A stretch of DNA of 20,210 bases from a virus. The notes under the pieces are model-generated. The model saw nothing but the letters and a program-made list of their open reading frames with translations. It had not been told where the DNA came from and ran no database searches. Positions within the stretch are counted from its first letter, which is position 1. Each line of letters starts with the position of its first letter. The stretch is from positions 1-20,210 of the IMG/VR virus record IMGVR_UViG_3300035182_000236; one strand, written 5' to 3'. Below are positions 7,040-14,500 of this stretch, one piece after another. The position numbers were made by a program, and so were the translations under genes.

Positions 7040-7086
7040 GGGGCCGCGCGGTGCAGCGATTCGAAGTCGCTCCTCCGCGCGGCCCC
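7040..7086 (-). terminator. Very stable 47-nt hairpin after the major capsid gene
   Basis: GGGGCCGCGCGG (7040-7051) and CCGCGCGGCCCC (7075-7086) are perfect 12-bp inverted repeats. An inner AGCGA/TCGCT stem with a seven-base loop sits inside. On the minus strand no U-run follows, and the connector gene begins about 15-18 bases after it. It may act as a partial terminator, an RNA 3'-end stabiliser for capsid mRNA, or a processing site. The structure is seen directly; the function is inferred. Confidence 0.7.
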
Positions 7087-7138
7087 TGACAACGGGACTA
7101 TCGGCCATGCCGACGCCCCGGCTAGCTCACGGCTCTAA

Positions 7139-8332
7139 TCAGGAGCCGGAGCCGTTGCTTGCAACGGCGAGCTTCGGGTCCACGATGGCGACGCCGAAGA
7201 TGTCGCGGACCTTGTACCAGACGGCCTCCTGATCGAAGTCCTCAGGGACCGTGCCGCCGCCAAGCCTCTGACTGTTGGGAGTCTTCACAAACAGCTCAGG
7301 GCCGATGTGCCCGGAGAGCGGGCTGAACTCCGCAAACGGGCGATTGCCCAGCGCGTTGGCGATGACGAACCACGAAGAGTTGCCGTTAGCGGTTGAGGCG
7401 ACGTAAGGGATGTACGGGTTTACCTGCACCGACAGACGACCGGCCATCCAGTTGGTCGTGACAAGCTGGTTCTGAGCGGTGTACGCTCCGCCGCCCTGCG
7501 CCACCTGAATCTGATAGGCGTTCATCAGAATGTTGCGTGCCTTGATCTCCAGCGCAGGAGGCACGACCAGCGTGGCGGCCTCGATGACAATCGGATGACC
7601 ATAAGCATCGACCTGCTTGCCCATGACGAGCATAGCGTCACCCAGCGCGTCGATGGTCAGAGGCGGGTTGTTGCTCGCCGCACCGTTGGTCGTGTTGATC
7701 TGGTTCTTGGATGACGCCTTGAAGACATTAGCGTTGGGGCCGTTTGCGTCCACGAACAACTGGGCGACCTTGAGGGCCTCGGTGCGCCGAGCGGCGATGG
7801 CGAGACTCTGCGGCATGTCGGCAAGAGCGCCGAGATCGTCGTTGATAAGAGTTTCGAAGTTCACGCCCCACTTGGTGCCGAACTTACCAACCTGGAGCGT
7901 GATCGGCGTATCCTCAGACGGATGCCGCTCGGCATACTCCTCGCGCTCACCAACGGCCGGGAGCACATCGGTAAGGCCAATCATCCCAAGGCGCTTGGCC
8001 TGGCGGAAGTCGCGGAGCGGACGACCGAACTTGATGTAGCTCGTCCAGTCAGGAATCCACGCCTGGTAGTAGCTCATCATGCTACGGTCGAGGACATCCC
8101 CAAAGAGATAGGGGAAGTCGGAGAGCATACTTGCCTCGCGGAACTCGTACAGGCCCTTGTTCTCGCCCGCGACGGCGCGCTCGAAGATGTCCACCGTGGC
8201 GTCGATGGCCTCGATGGAGTGATTGCTGCGGCGGGCAAAGCCCTCCTGCTTCTCGCCTCCGAGAAGCTCGTGGACGCGATCGGCAGAAGCCTGTGCCTCT
8301 TCCGTGAGCGTCTTGAACTCGGTATGGTCCAT
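7139..8332 (-). CDS. Major capsid protein (HK97 fold)
   Basis: A 397-aa protein, the expected shell subunit. It lies after the protease-scaffold and decoration genes, the standard position. The N-terminal 50 residues are charged and helical (FKTLTEEAQASADRVHELLG), and the central part has segments typical of capsid subunits of this kind: DWTSYIKFGRPLRDFRQAKR, then FGTKWGVNFETLINDDLGAL and ARRTEALKVAQLFVD. The C-terminal part holds PFAEFSPLSGHIGPELFVKT and FDQEAVWYKVRDIFGVAIVD, a phrase common at the end of these proteins. The ATG follows a GGAGGTAGGG ribosome region. The gene has hairpins on both sides: a structured leader at 8333-8406 and a long stem at 7040-7086, consistent with separate control of its mRNA. 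Confidence 0.88.
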   Translation of the reverse strand: MDHTEFKTLTEEAQASADRVHELLGGEKQEGFARRSNHSIEAIDATVDIFERAVAGENKGLYEFREASMLSDFPYLFGDVLDRSMMSYYQAWIPDWTSYIKFGRPLRDFRQAKRLGMIGLTDVLPAVGEREEYAERHPSEDTPITLQVGKFGTKWGVNFETLINDDLGALADMPQSLAIAARRTEALKVAQLFVDANGPNANVFKASSKNQINTTNGAASNNPPLTIDALGDAMLVMGKQVDAYGHPIVIEAATLVVPPALEIKARNILMNAYQIQVAQGGGAYTAQNQLVTTNWMAGRLSVQVNPYIPYVASTANGNSSWFVIANALGNRPFAEFSPLSGHIGPELFVKTPNSQRLGGGTVPEDFDQEAVWYKVRDIFGVAIVDPKLAVASNGSGS

Positions 8333-8406
8333 CTGTGCCCTACCTCCGGTGGGGACTCAGAAGCGGCGGCGTCTCTTTCCGATGAGCCGCTGCTTCGCTT
8401 TTGTCA
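8333..8406 (-). promoter_or_regulatory. Structured RNA leader of the major capsid gene (related to the tail-tube leader)
   Basis: Beginning at the stop codon of the decoration gene, AAGCAGCGGC (8395-8386) pairs with GCCGCCGCTT (8370-8361) with one A-C mismatch. The 15-base loop is TCATCGGAAAGAGAC. The element matches the leader at 4174-4215 at 30 of 42 ungapped positions. A C-G pair in the tail element is G-C here, which is compensatory. The text ACCGGAGGTA follows in both. No U-run comes after the stem. Confidence 0.72.
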
Positions 8407-8763
8407 GGTCGAGAGACGAACGGGGATCGTCGCGGTCGAGCCGCTAGTGATTGCCTGGAGGGCGATGCCGAACTTCACGCCCGTATTCTTCTTAGAGAGC
8501 TTGGGCGTGTCGCCCACGACCCAGTAGATAATGTCGCCCACGGACACGGCGCTGTTGCCGCCGCCATCGACGGCTTTCACCGACAGGTTGAACACCGCGC
8601 CGTTCTTGACGCACACCGTGGCATTCTGCGTGCCGCTGGACCCCGTGGCAGTGACGGTCACGCCCGGAAGCTGGCCCACGCAGACGGGGGAACCAGCGGC
8701 GACACTCGCGCCGACGGTCAGAGGGAGAAAGTCTCCCTGGTTGTACACTTCATTTGCAGCCAT
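8404..8763 (-). CDS. Capsid decoration protein (DUF2190-like)
   Basis: A 119-aa beta-rich protein expected to bind the outside of the capsid shell. It begins MAANEVYNQGDFLPLTVGAS, with the features of the DUF2190 type: a polar start, then VAAGSPVCVGQLPGVTVTAT, then a central VKNGAVFNLSVKAVDGGG segment and GDIIYWVVGDTPKLSKKNTG before a final FGIALQAITSGSTATIPVRL. That last phrase is very typical. It sits between the protease-scaffold gene and the capsid gene, the usual location. The ATG at 8763 is preceded by CGGAGGTAGG. The gene is followed directly by the structured leader of the capsid gene. Confidence 0.85.
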   Translation of the reverse strand: MAANEVYNQGDFLPLTVGASVAAGSPVCVGQLPGVTVTATGSSGTQNATVCVKNGAVFNLSVKAVDGGGNSAVSVGDIIYWVVGDTPKLSKKNTGVKFGIALQAITSGSTATIPVRLST

Positions 8764-8782
8764 TCCGGCCTACCTCCGTTGG

Positions 8783-9256
8783 TCAGCGGCCCTTGACCGC
8801 CAGCTTTGCCTGATCCTCGGACATGCCGAAGACACGCATAAAGCGCGCGACGGCGGCCTCCTGAATCTTGGTGTCGTCCTTGGCATCGTGCGTGTACTTG
8901 CCCTGCTCCTTGACCTCGCCAGTCCCGAGAATCTTGGCTAGGTACTCGGCCTCAGCCTTGGCGGCTTCCTCAACCGACGCCTTCAGCGCGTCAAGGTCAA
9001 CCTGGCCATCTACGATGGGCGGGTTCTTCGCCACCGACTCCGAGATGCGCTGCTTACTAGGCGCGGGAAGGTCGATGTCGGCTAGGGCTCTACCGGCCTC
9101 GCGCTGCGCCTCCAGGACGGCGAGAGCCATCTCGGCGCGGTCAGCGCGCTCAGTAGCCTGATTGGCGCGGTCGTTGGCTTCAGACACCATCGTCTCTGCC
9201 TCCGACAGCTTGCCCTCAAGCTCGGTGATGCGAGCCTGCGCTTCTGTCAGTTCCAT
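8783..9256 (-). CDS. Nested scaffold protein from an internal start
   Basis: An in-frame ATG at codon 208 of the protease-scaffold gene gives a 157-aa product made only of the coiled-coil scaffold part, starting MELTEAQARITELEGKLSEA. AAGGAG lies about nine bases upstream (9271-9266), as good a site as those of independent genes in this window. The start falls right at the boundary between the linker (acidic and polar, EEADESKENDQ) and the coiled coil. In lambda, the scaffold Nu3 is made in the same way from within protease gene C. This is inference from sequence: the ribosome site and position are visible, expression is not. Confidence 0.62.
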   Translation of the reverse strand: MELTEAQARITELEGKLSEAETMVSEANDRANQATERADRAEMALAVLEAQREAGRALADIDLPAPSKQRISESVAKNPPIVDGQVDLDALKASVEEAAKAEAEYLAKILGTGEVKEQGKYTHDAKDDTKIQEAAVARFMRVFGMSEDQAKLAVKGR

Positions 9257-9877
9257 CTGATCGTTCTCCTTGCTCTCGTCCGCCTCTTCGACGGTGCTTG
9301 TGGGAGTTTGAACGTCATAGTCGCTCTCGCTGCCGCTCGATTGCCGCATGGACTCCATGAGGGCCAACACCTTGCCTCCGGCACCAGGCCGAGTGACGAA
9401 GTCAACCGATTCCACCGAATCGATGCGCGTGATGATGCGGCCCTTCCTGCCCTCTGCCTCGCCGGGCTCGAACACGCCGTGCGCGCGGATGCTAACCCCG
9501 ATGTGAGGAGCAAGCGCCTCAATCATCGGCTTGTAGATGTCGATGACTTGAGCCTCAGCGTACAGTCCGGGGCCGTCCGGCCCGTCGGCGCGGTACTCGG
9601 CCGGGCTGGTGAGGACTCCCGCCAAGTCGCGGACGCTGCGCTCGGGGCGCTCGCGTCCCTCAGACTCCGTCGGGTGATCTAGGTACATCTGGGTTCCCGG
9701 CTTCCATTTGCTGGCATACTGCTCCAACAACTGCGGGCTGTAGTATCCGCTCGACCCCCAGCCGGGCTGGATGATTTTCACGGGAATGGTGCCATCGTCG
9801 CGGATAGCGCGCTCTTTCAGGGCAACGACTTCGCTGCCGAGGTAGAGATCTTCGACTTCGCGGATTTCGTCAGGCAT
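8783..9877 (-). CDS. Prohead maturation protease fused to scaffold domain
   Basis: A 364-aa protein with two parts. Residues about 1-175 are a serine-type prohead protease: MYLDHP with H68, then HIGVSIRAHG with S129, then DSVESVDFVTRPGAGG at about 153-168, a segment typical of this protease group. Residues about 200-265 are an acidic, heptad-like coiled coil (LTEAQARITELEGKLSEAET), and the remainder is charged and helical, as in internal scaffolds. The protease should cut the scaffold and mature the prohead. The ATG at 9877 follows GAGGT at seven bases and overlaps the MuF gene by eight bases. A second ribosome site and in-frame ATG inside the gene (9256) probably give a separate scaffold, listed separately. 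Confidence 0.87.
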   Translation of the reverse strand: MPDEIREVEDLYLGSEVVALKERAIRDDGTIPVKIIQPGWGSSGYYSPQLLEQYASKWKPGTQMYLDHPTESEGRERPERSVRDLAGVLTSPAEYRADGPDGPGLYAEAQVIDIYKPMIEALAPHIGVSIRAHGVFEPGEAEGRKGRIITRIDSVESVDFVTRPGAGGKVLALMESMRQSSGSESDYDVQTPTSTVEEADESKENDQMELTEAQARITELEGKLSEAETMVSEANDRANQATERADRAEMALAVLEAQREAGRALADIDLPAPSKQRISESVAKNPPIVDGQVDLDALKASVEEAAKAEAEYLAKILGTGEVKEQGKYTHDAKDDTKIQEAAVARFMRVFGMSEDQAKLAVKGR

Positions 9878-10739
9878 TGTCGTTACCTCGTCGGGTGCGG
9901 TCTGCGGGAGGGATGACCATAATCTGGCCTAGAATCTGAAGATTGTCCGGTACTTCGCCGTCTGGATAGACCTCCAGGAAACACATGCAGCGCGGATGTG
10001 CTGGCGGAGCCATTACGTCCGGTGTGTAGACAGTATCTAGGGCGACCGGCCCCATCTGGGCGTTTTCGTCACACTCATCTACGTGCGGATGCAGCGGATG
10101 TAGCAGCCACTCTTTCACCACATCTAGCCCGGCGCGCTCCATGATACGGCCCTGTTCTAGGGTTCCGTAGCTCATAGCCTTGCTCGTCTCGGTGAGAGCA
10201 ATAGTTTCAGCGCGGTATCCAGTCATGTCAGCGAACCTCGACATGATGCTCTCGGTAATCTCGCTGATTGACTTACCGCTCTGTAGCCCGTCGAGTAGCA
10301 GAGAGCGTAGCTGCGTCCGCGTCCACTCGTTTACGCCGGTGACCATCTCGGCTCCGTGCTCCGATACCCACTCGCTCGCCTTTACGTCGTCAGGACGTAC
10401 CTGAATGCCATGCCGTGATAGCCAACCCTCAGTGAGTGATGCAGAAATGGCCCCAAGGTAGGCGTCGGTGAAGAGCTTAGCGTCCTCATTGAGGCGGCGC
10501 TTGAGCGCCAGCATGATCGCCGCAGTGATTGCAGCAACCTGGCGCTCGGTATCGTCGCCCTGTGCCTCGCTCATGTGAAAGCTGTCCATAGCCTGTAGTA
10601 TGTCCCACGCCTGGCGGTTGAACATGGCGGCTGCGGCGTTCTGCATCTCGTTACGGGACTTAGTCAGCGCAATAGTCTTAGAGAGATAAAGAGCGCCGCG
10701 CGCGGTAGCGTCCAGTGCCTCGAGCACCTGGGTGTCCAT
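9870..10739 (-). CDS. MuF-type head morphogenesis protein
   Basis: A 289-aa minor capsid protein related to Mu gpF and SPP1 gp7. The N-terminal two thirds is helical and the MuF core lies toward the C-terminus: TGYRAETIALTETSKAMSYG at about 173-192, LLHPLHPHVDECDENAQMG at about 212-230, and the hallmark PPAHPRCMCFLEVY at about 245-258. Such proteins bind the portal and enter the prohead; some carry toxin domains at the C-terminus, but this one ends about 35 residues after the motif, so no effector is fused. The ATG at 10739 overlaps the portal stop (TGATG); a GTG one codon earlier is an alternative. Confidence 0.87.
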   Translation of the reverse strand: MDTQVLEALDATARGALYLSKTIALTKSRNEMQNAAAAMFNRQAWDILQAMDSFHMSEAQGDDTERQVAAITAAIMLALKRRLNEDAKLFTDAYLGAISASLTEGWLSRHGIQVRPDDVKASEWVSEHGAEMVTGVNEWTRTQLRSLLLDGLQSGKSISEITESIMSRFADMTGYRAETIALTETSKAMSYGTLEQGRIMERAGLDVVKEWLLHPLHPHVDECDENAQMGPVALDTVYTPDVMAPPAHPRCMCFLEVYPDGEVPDNLQILGQIMVIPPADRTRRGNDNA

Positions 10740-12532
10740 CACGGCCTCTCTCGAAGCTCGCTGATTGCCTCTTGCAGACCGGCTACCACGGCGGCGAGTC
10801 CTTCCTGAGCGCGCTGCTGCGCCGTGTCGCCAACCTGAGCGGGTGGCTTGTTCCCTGCCGGGTCGGGCGACGGACGCGCTGTGGGGCGCTGGTTCGGGTC
10901 GGTCGTGTCGTCGGGTCCTGGCTGGACATCCTTGACCGAGAATGTCTCGATTGGCTGCAGTTGTGGTGCACTGCCGTCGGATGGGTAGAACCTCTCTATG
11001 ATCTCCTCGCCATTGTCGATGCCGAGCGCCGTGAGGATGATCCGCATGAGGGTCGGACCATCGTTCATCACCTGAATCGGCTGGCCGTTCATGGTGGCAG
11101 CCGTGACGATGGCCTGTACCTGCTTCTGCACATCGCGCTGGAGGATTGGCGGGAAGTCTACGATTACCTCTCGGCTGACATCCTTGCCGCTCTTGTCCTT
11201 GATTCTGAGCATCTGGGTGACATCGTCGATGCCAGCGCCCCTTACCGACGGGTTGTTCGCGGCGCGTGCGGCGGAATCGATGACGACCGAAAACACGTCA
11301 GTGAGGATGTCCGCCCAAAGCTTCTGCCGGTCGAGAAACTTGAGTTCTGTCGGGCGGTCCATACTAGTGGCAGTAGCGAGGTTCCCGACATTTGCGTCGC
11401 CATAGAACGTCTCGGGTAGGCCCATTGAAGACGCGGCCATGAGGAGCAGGCGGCGGAATCCCTCGGGGTCTACGGCGGCCTTCGACACGTCCACGGCCGC
11501 CAGATCGACGCCCGCCCCGGACACGAACGTTGAGCCACCAGTTGGAGCTGGGTTAGTCTCATCTAGGCCGAAGCTAGCGCCAATCGTTGACTGGAGTTTT
11601 GCCACGGCTGCGTCAACCGACGCCTGATTCCCCTGCGTCTTCAGGCTCCATGCCCATTTGGCAAGCGATCGGATGACCTTCTTATAGTCCTCTAGCGCCT
11701 CTTTGTATGCCCTCGCCCAGTCGAGCGCGGCGTACGTCTCGGGGATGCCAAAGTCCATGTCGCCGATGGTCCCAGTTTTGACGTGCTTGACGGGCGTATC
11801 CCAGTCGATGGCAACCTGGTCGCCGCCAACGGGATAGGATTCCATTTGCACATCGGCAGACCGAGAGGCGCGCAGCTCGCGCCAGTAGATTAGGTCTGGA
11901 TAAAGCCTCTGCTGCTGTACCTGCTGTCCACCATCATTGGTAGTCCACTTGCGAAGATAGAACCAGATCTCGTCAGAGTCCTGCGGGTTGCGGATGACGG
12001 AGCGCATCTCGTCAACGTTCAAAGTGCGCACGCGAACCCGACCGGACAGAGAGTCGATGAAGAACCGCAGAAAGAGGTTTCCTTCAACGGTTAGCCGCTT
12101 GTCGAGATTGGTGCGCGCGTCGTGACTGTTGAATGAGCGTTCGTTGGCGGGGTCAGCGAGGAAAGCGCGGACCACATCGTCAACGCCGGACTCGGCGCGA
12201 ATCGAGATGCCCTGCCCCCAGACATAGTACGTCTGGAGGTCAACCGGCCTGCGAATAACGGGGTTCTTGAGGTAGTAGAGGCGGGAGTTGCGGATGATCT
12301 TGTCCAACCCATCGCGGCTGAACTGAAACTCATCGCCAGCGCCCTGCATTCGCGTCCAAAGATTGTCCTCTAGGGCAAGCTCAAGCTCTGCGATGCGCTC
12401 GGTCAGAATCTCCTCATTCGCGGATGCAGCGACGGCCTCCTTGATAAGAGACTCGACTTGTGCCTGCGAGATGCGGACGGCTTCAACCAGAGCCTTGTTA
12501 TCGGCACCCGTGATTGTTGAGAGAATCCCCAC
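10739..12532 (-). CDS. Portal protein
   Basis: A 597-aa protein that forms the dodecameric channel at one capsid vertex. It lies straight after the large terminase and before MuF, the usual order. The sequence has the portal pattern: SRLYYLKNPVIRRPVDLQTY with YVWGQGISIRAESGVDDVVR, a stem-and-wing region containing RVRVRTLNVDEMRSVIRNPQ, AYKEALEDYKKVIRSLAKWA and SMGLPETFYGDANVGNLATA, a phrase typical of portals. A Pro-rich segment (TDPNQRPTARPSPDPAGNKP) and a helical tail (VVAGLQEAISELRERP) end the protein. The start is GTG at 12532 with no clear ribosome site, so exact N-terminus is less certain. It is on the long side for the family because of the N-terminal helix and the C-terminal tail. Confidence 0.88.
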   Translation of the reverse strand: MGILSTITGADNKALVEAVRISQAQVESLIKEAVAASANEEILTERIAELELALEDNLWTRMQGAGDEFQFSRDGLDKIIRNSRLYYLKNPVIRRPVDLQTYYVWGQGISIRAESGVDDVVRAFLADPANERSFNSHDARTNLDKRLTVEGNLFLRFFIDSLSGRVRVRTLNVDEMRSVIRNPQDSDEIWFYLRKWTTNDGGQQVQQQRLYPDLIYWRELRASRSADVQMESYPVGGDQVAIDWDTPVKHVKTGTIGDMDFGIPETYAALDWARAYKEALEDYKKVIRSLAKWAWSLKTQGNQASVDAAVAKLQSTIGASFGLDETNPAPTGGSTFVSGAGVDLAAVDVSKAAVDPEGFRRLLLMAASSMGLPETFYGDANVGNLATATSMDRPTELKFLDRQKLWADILTDVFSVVIDSAARAANNPSVRGAGIDDVTQMLRIKDKSGKDVSREVIVDFPPILQRDVQKQVQAIVTAATMNGQPIQVMNDGPTLMRIILTALGIDNGEEIIERFYPSDGSAPQLQPIETFSVKDVQPGPDDTTDPNQRPTARPSPDPAGNKPPAQVGDTAQQRAQEGLAAVVAGLQEAISELRERP

Positions 12533-12600
12533 GATACATCAGGGTGACAGGTGTGCGGAGCATCGCTGCCGCAGATTGCCTAATAAAGTAATAACGACGG
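12533..12600 (-). other. Short intergenic region between terminase and portal
   Basis: A 68-base gap with no gene. Its upstream end is AT-rich for this genome (GTTATTACTTTATTAGG on the minus strand). A small bulged hairpin follows (GCGGCAGC, loop GAT, GCTCCGC). No convincing promoter, terminator with U-run or ribosome site for the portal GTG is seen. Confidence 0.4.
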
Positions 12601-13914
12601 TCAAATCGGGGAGATTGACCAATCGTCATCGCTGACGGAAAGGATAGCGTTCTGGTTCCACACTGGGTGACGGTTGGCCCAGTCGGCGAGCGCGAGTGAG
12701 ATGACGCAGTCGTCGTGCATACCCTCTGGAGCCGAGTAGCGGATGTTGCCGGTCGGACCGATTTCGTAGGCGTATGACTCAAGCTCATTGACGAGAACGG
12801 GTATGTCTGGGTACTGAATGTCGCCGTGCTGTAGGTCTACGGCGAGGTTCTGGATGATCTGCTGCTTGGTACTGCTAGTGAAGTGGTAGCCGACCACGGG
12901 AACACCACGGCCAATAAGGGAGTCATAAATCGGGTCGCCGAGGCCAGTAGTGTCCATGAGGACATATCCGCCCCACTTGCCGACAACGCGAGCGAGCATG
13001 TCCATCTGCGGGTCGTAGCGGATGTCGTTGAACCGCGTCCAGTCCACTACGCGCGGCTTCGGTTGGGCGTCGGTGTCGATAGTCGTGATGACGCTAAAGT
13101 CGGTATGCTTGGCAACGTCCCATCCGTGGACATAGCGATGGCCCTTCTGCGGCGTGTCGGGGAAGGGCCAGCCGGTGTCCTCGTTCGTGTCGTATATGCA
13201 TCCGCGCACGTTGTGAAAGACTCCGGCCGCCTCGCTCAGGAACTCGGCCTCGTATTCCTGAGCGAACACGTCGGCCGGGAGTGTTCGCCGCGCTTCCTCA
13301 ATCTCTCTGGCGGGGATGTATGGGGATGACGAAGTAGGGTAGTGGTAAGACGAATAGTCGGGGTCGTCTGGGTCCCACCCGCGCATCCACACCTCGTAGA
13401 ACCAGTTTCTCCCCTTCGGAGTTGACAGGAACAGTGCCCGCCCGCCCGTGTCCGAGAGCGTCGGCCGTAGCACCTGCTCCCATGCGTCGCGGGCCATGAA
13501 CGCGGCCTCGTCCAGAACCATGAAGCCGACGCCCTCGCCTCGTAGGTTCTCGTAGCGCTCGGTCGAGACGAAGCGCAGCCTGCCTCCGCTGTGGAAGGTC
13601 ACCGACATCTGGCCCTGACTGGCGCGCTTGCTCTTGATCGCCGGACCGAAGTTGCTAGTGATGAGTTCGAATCCCTTTACCGCCTGCCCATACGTAGGAG
13701 CCGTCCACCAGCCTGGGTGCTCGGAATTTTCCCAAGCGTATTTCGCCAGTTCGTTCGCCGCGAAGAACGTCTTTCCCCAGCGCCGCCCGCAGGCTACGCA
13801 GCGGAAGCGCGCCTGGTCTTGGGCGAGGCGAAGCTGGCCCTCGTGGGGAGTGAAGAGCCGCAGCTTGATGTGCCGCTCTGCGATGTTGGGTGTTCTGGCT
13901 CCTCCGCGCGGCAC
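12601..13914 (-). CDS. terL: Terminase large subunit
   Basis: A 437-aa packaging motor with both domains. ATPase: Walker A CGRRWGKT at 42-49, Walker B FMVLDEA at 131-137 and motif III LFLSTPKG at 161-168. Nuclease (RNase H-like): HGWDVAKHTDFSVI with D266, VLMDTTGLGDPIYD with D321, and MHDDCVISLALA with D401/D402. It pumps DNA into the prohead through the portal and cuts the concatemer. The start is GTG at 13914, directly after the TAA of the small subunit, so coupling is probable and the ribosome site is weak. Its length is normal for the family. Nothing in the sequence tells cos from pac packaging with confidence. Confidence 0.97.
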   Translation of the reverse strand: MPRGGARTPNIAERHIKLRLFTPHEGQLRLAQDQARFRCVACGRRWGKTFFAANELAKYAWENSEHPGWWTAPTYGQAVKGFELITSNFGPAIKSKRASQGQMSVTFHSGGRLRFVSTERYENLRGEGVGFMVLDEAAFMARDAWEQVLRPTLSDTGGRALFLSTPKGRNWFYEVWMRGWDPDDPDYSSYHYPTSSSPYIPAREIEEARRTLPADVFAQEYEAEFLSEAAGVFHNVRGCIYDTNEDTGWPFPDTPQKGHRYVHGWDVAKHTDFSVITTIDTDAQPKPRVVDWTRFNDIRYDPQMDMLARVVGKWGGYVLMDTTGLGDPIYDSLIGRGVPVVGYHFTSSTKQQIIQNLAVDLQHGDIQYPDIPVLVNELESYAYEIGPTGNIRYSAPEGMHDDCVISLALADWANRHPVWNQNAILSVSDDDWSISPI

Positions 13915-14310
13915 TTACTCTGCCTGCTTGTCGGCCTCGACGGTGGGATCGGATTCCTTGCGCGGTACGTAGCCTTGGCCCCACTCGGCCACGAACTTGA
14001 CCGCTGTGCCGTCCTTGGAGCCGATGTCCTGCTCCAGTTTGTCGGCCTGCCCCAGCCAGTTCTTCCCAAGCCAAATGAGCATGGTCCGGTCGCCCTTCAT
14101 CGCGGCCTCGTACTGCTTGCGTCGCAGCGACGCCTTGCCACGGGCGCGGCCGTTCTCCCATGCGTCGGCGAGCACTTTATCCGTCTTCAACCGCTGTGAG
14201 AGAGCCGCCTGCGTGATGCCGATGACGGCTGCCGCTTCGGCTTGCGTGCACTGGATGCCCGCAAGCGACTCCAGTTGGTCGGGGTCGATGTTTACCTTCG
14301 GGCGAGCCAT
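13915..14310 (-). CDS. terS: Terminase small subunit
   Basis: A 131-aa protein that recognises the phage DNA for packaging and hands it to the large subunit. A helix-turn-helix lies at about 22-44 (TQAEAAAVIGITQAALSQRL), followed by basic helical segments (RARGKASLRRKQYEAAMKGD) and the phrase MLIWLGKNWLGQADKLEQD, which is common in small terminase subunits. It is immediately upstream of the large subunit, with TAA adjacent to GTG, and its ATG overlaps the preceding stop (TGATG). The tail is acidic (SDPTVEADKQAE). The DNA site it binds is not known; the repeats at 15139-15195 are one candidate. Confidence 0.88.
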   Translation of the reverse strand: MARPKVNIDPDQLESLAGIQCTQAEAAAVIGITQAALSQRLKTDKVLADAWENGRARGKASLRRKQYEAAMKGDRTMLIWLGKNWLGQADKLEQDIGSKDGTAVKFVAEWGQGYVPRKESDPTVEADKQAE

Positions 14311-14495
14311 CAGGCCGCCCCTTGCGAGCCGTGCAGCGGGCAGTTGGCGGCAACCCAGAACGCTGGCCCGCTGCCGTCGCCGCGCGGGAACCCCCAGCCG
14401 TGATTGTTGTCTAGCACCGGGCAGGTGCAGCCCTGCTCAAGCGCCTCATTCGAGCCGGGGTTGGGTACCGGATTCGGCGTCTTCTTGGCGGCCAT
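14310..14495 (-). CDS. Small Cys/His protein upstream of terminase
   Basis: A 61-aa protein of unknown function. The N-terminal 20 residues are Pro/Asn-rich (AAKKTPNPVPNPGSNEALEQ). They are followed by GCTCPVLDNNHG and FWVAANCPLHG, giving C23, C25, H32, C52 and H55, a likely metal site. I recall similar small proteins with the GCTCPVLDNNHG phrase in phage genomes, without known function. The start at 14495 is chosen because GAGGAG lies nine bases upstream; an ATG three codons earlier (14504) overlaps the ParB-like stop as ATGA but lies on the ribosome site itself. Its fixed place in the packaging operon suggests a role in packaging or head assembly, which is inference. Confidence 0.72.
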   Translation of the reverse strand: MAAKKTPNPVPNPGSNEALEQGCTCPVLDNNHGWGFPRGDGSGPAFWVAANCPLHGSQGAA

Positions 14496-14500
14496 CAGTC

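Noticed and set aside
7040-7086. Possible tRNA (TTCGAA loop next to a GC-rich stem)
   Set aside because: The loop resembles a T-loop, but it is out of register with a five-bp T-stem, and there is no D-arm, anticodon arm or room for a cloverleaf. The sequence is better explained as one long hairpin.
12555-12575. TGCGGCAGCG occurring in two intergenic regions (about 12565 and 15110) as a possible packaging repeat
   Set aside because: The same ten-base text also occurs inside a gene near 5290, and it is made of common GC-rich words for this genome. Two intergenic copies are not convincing.
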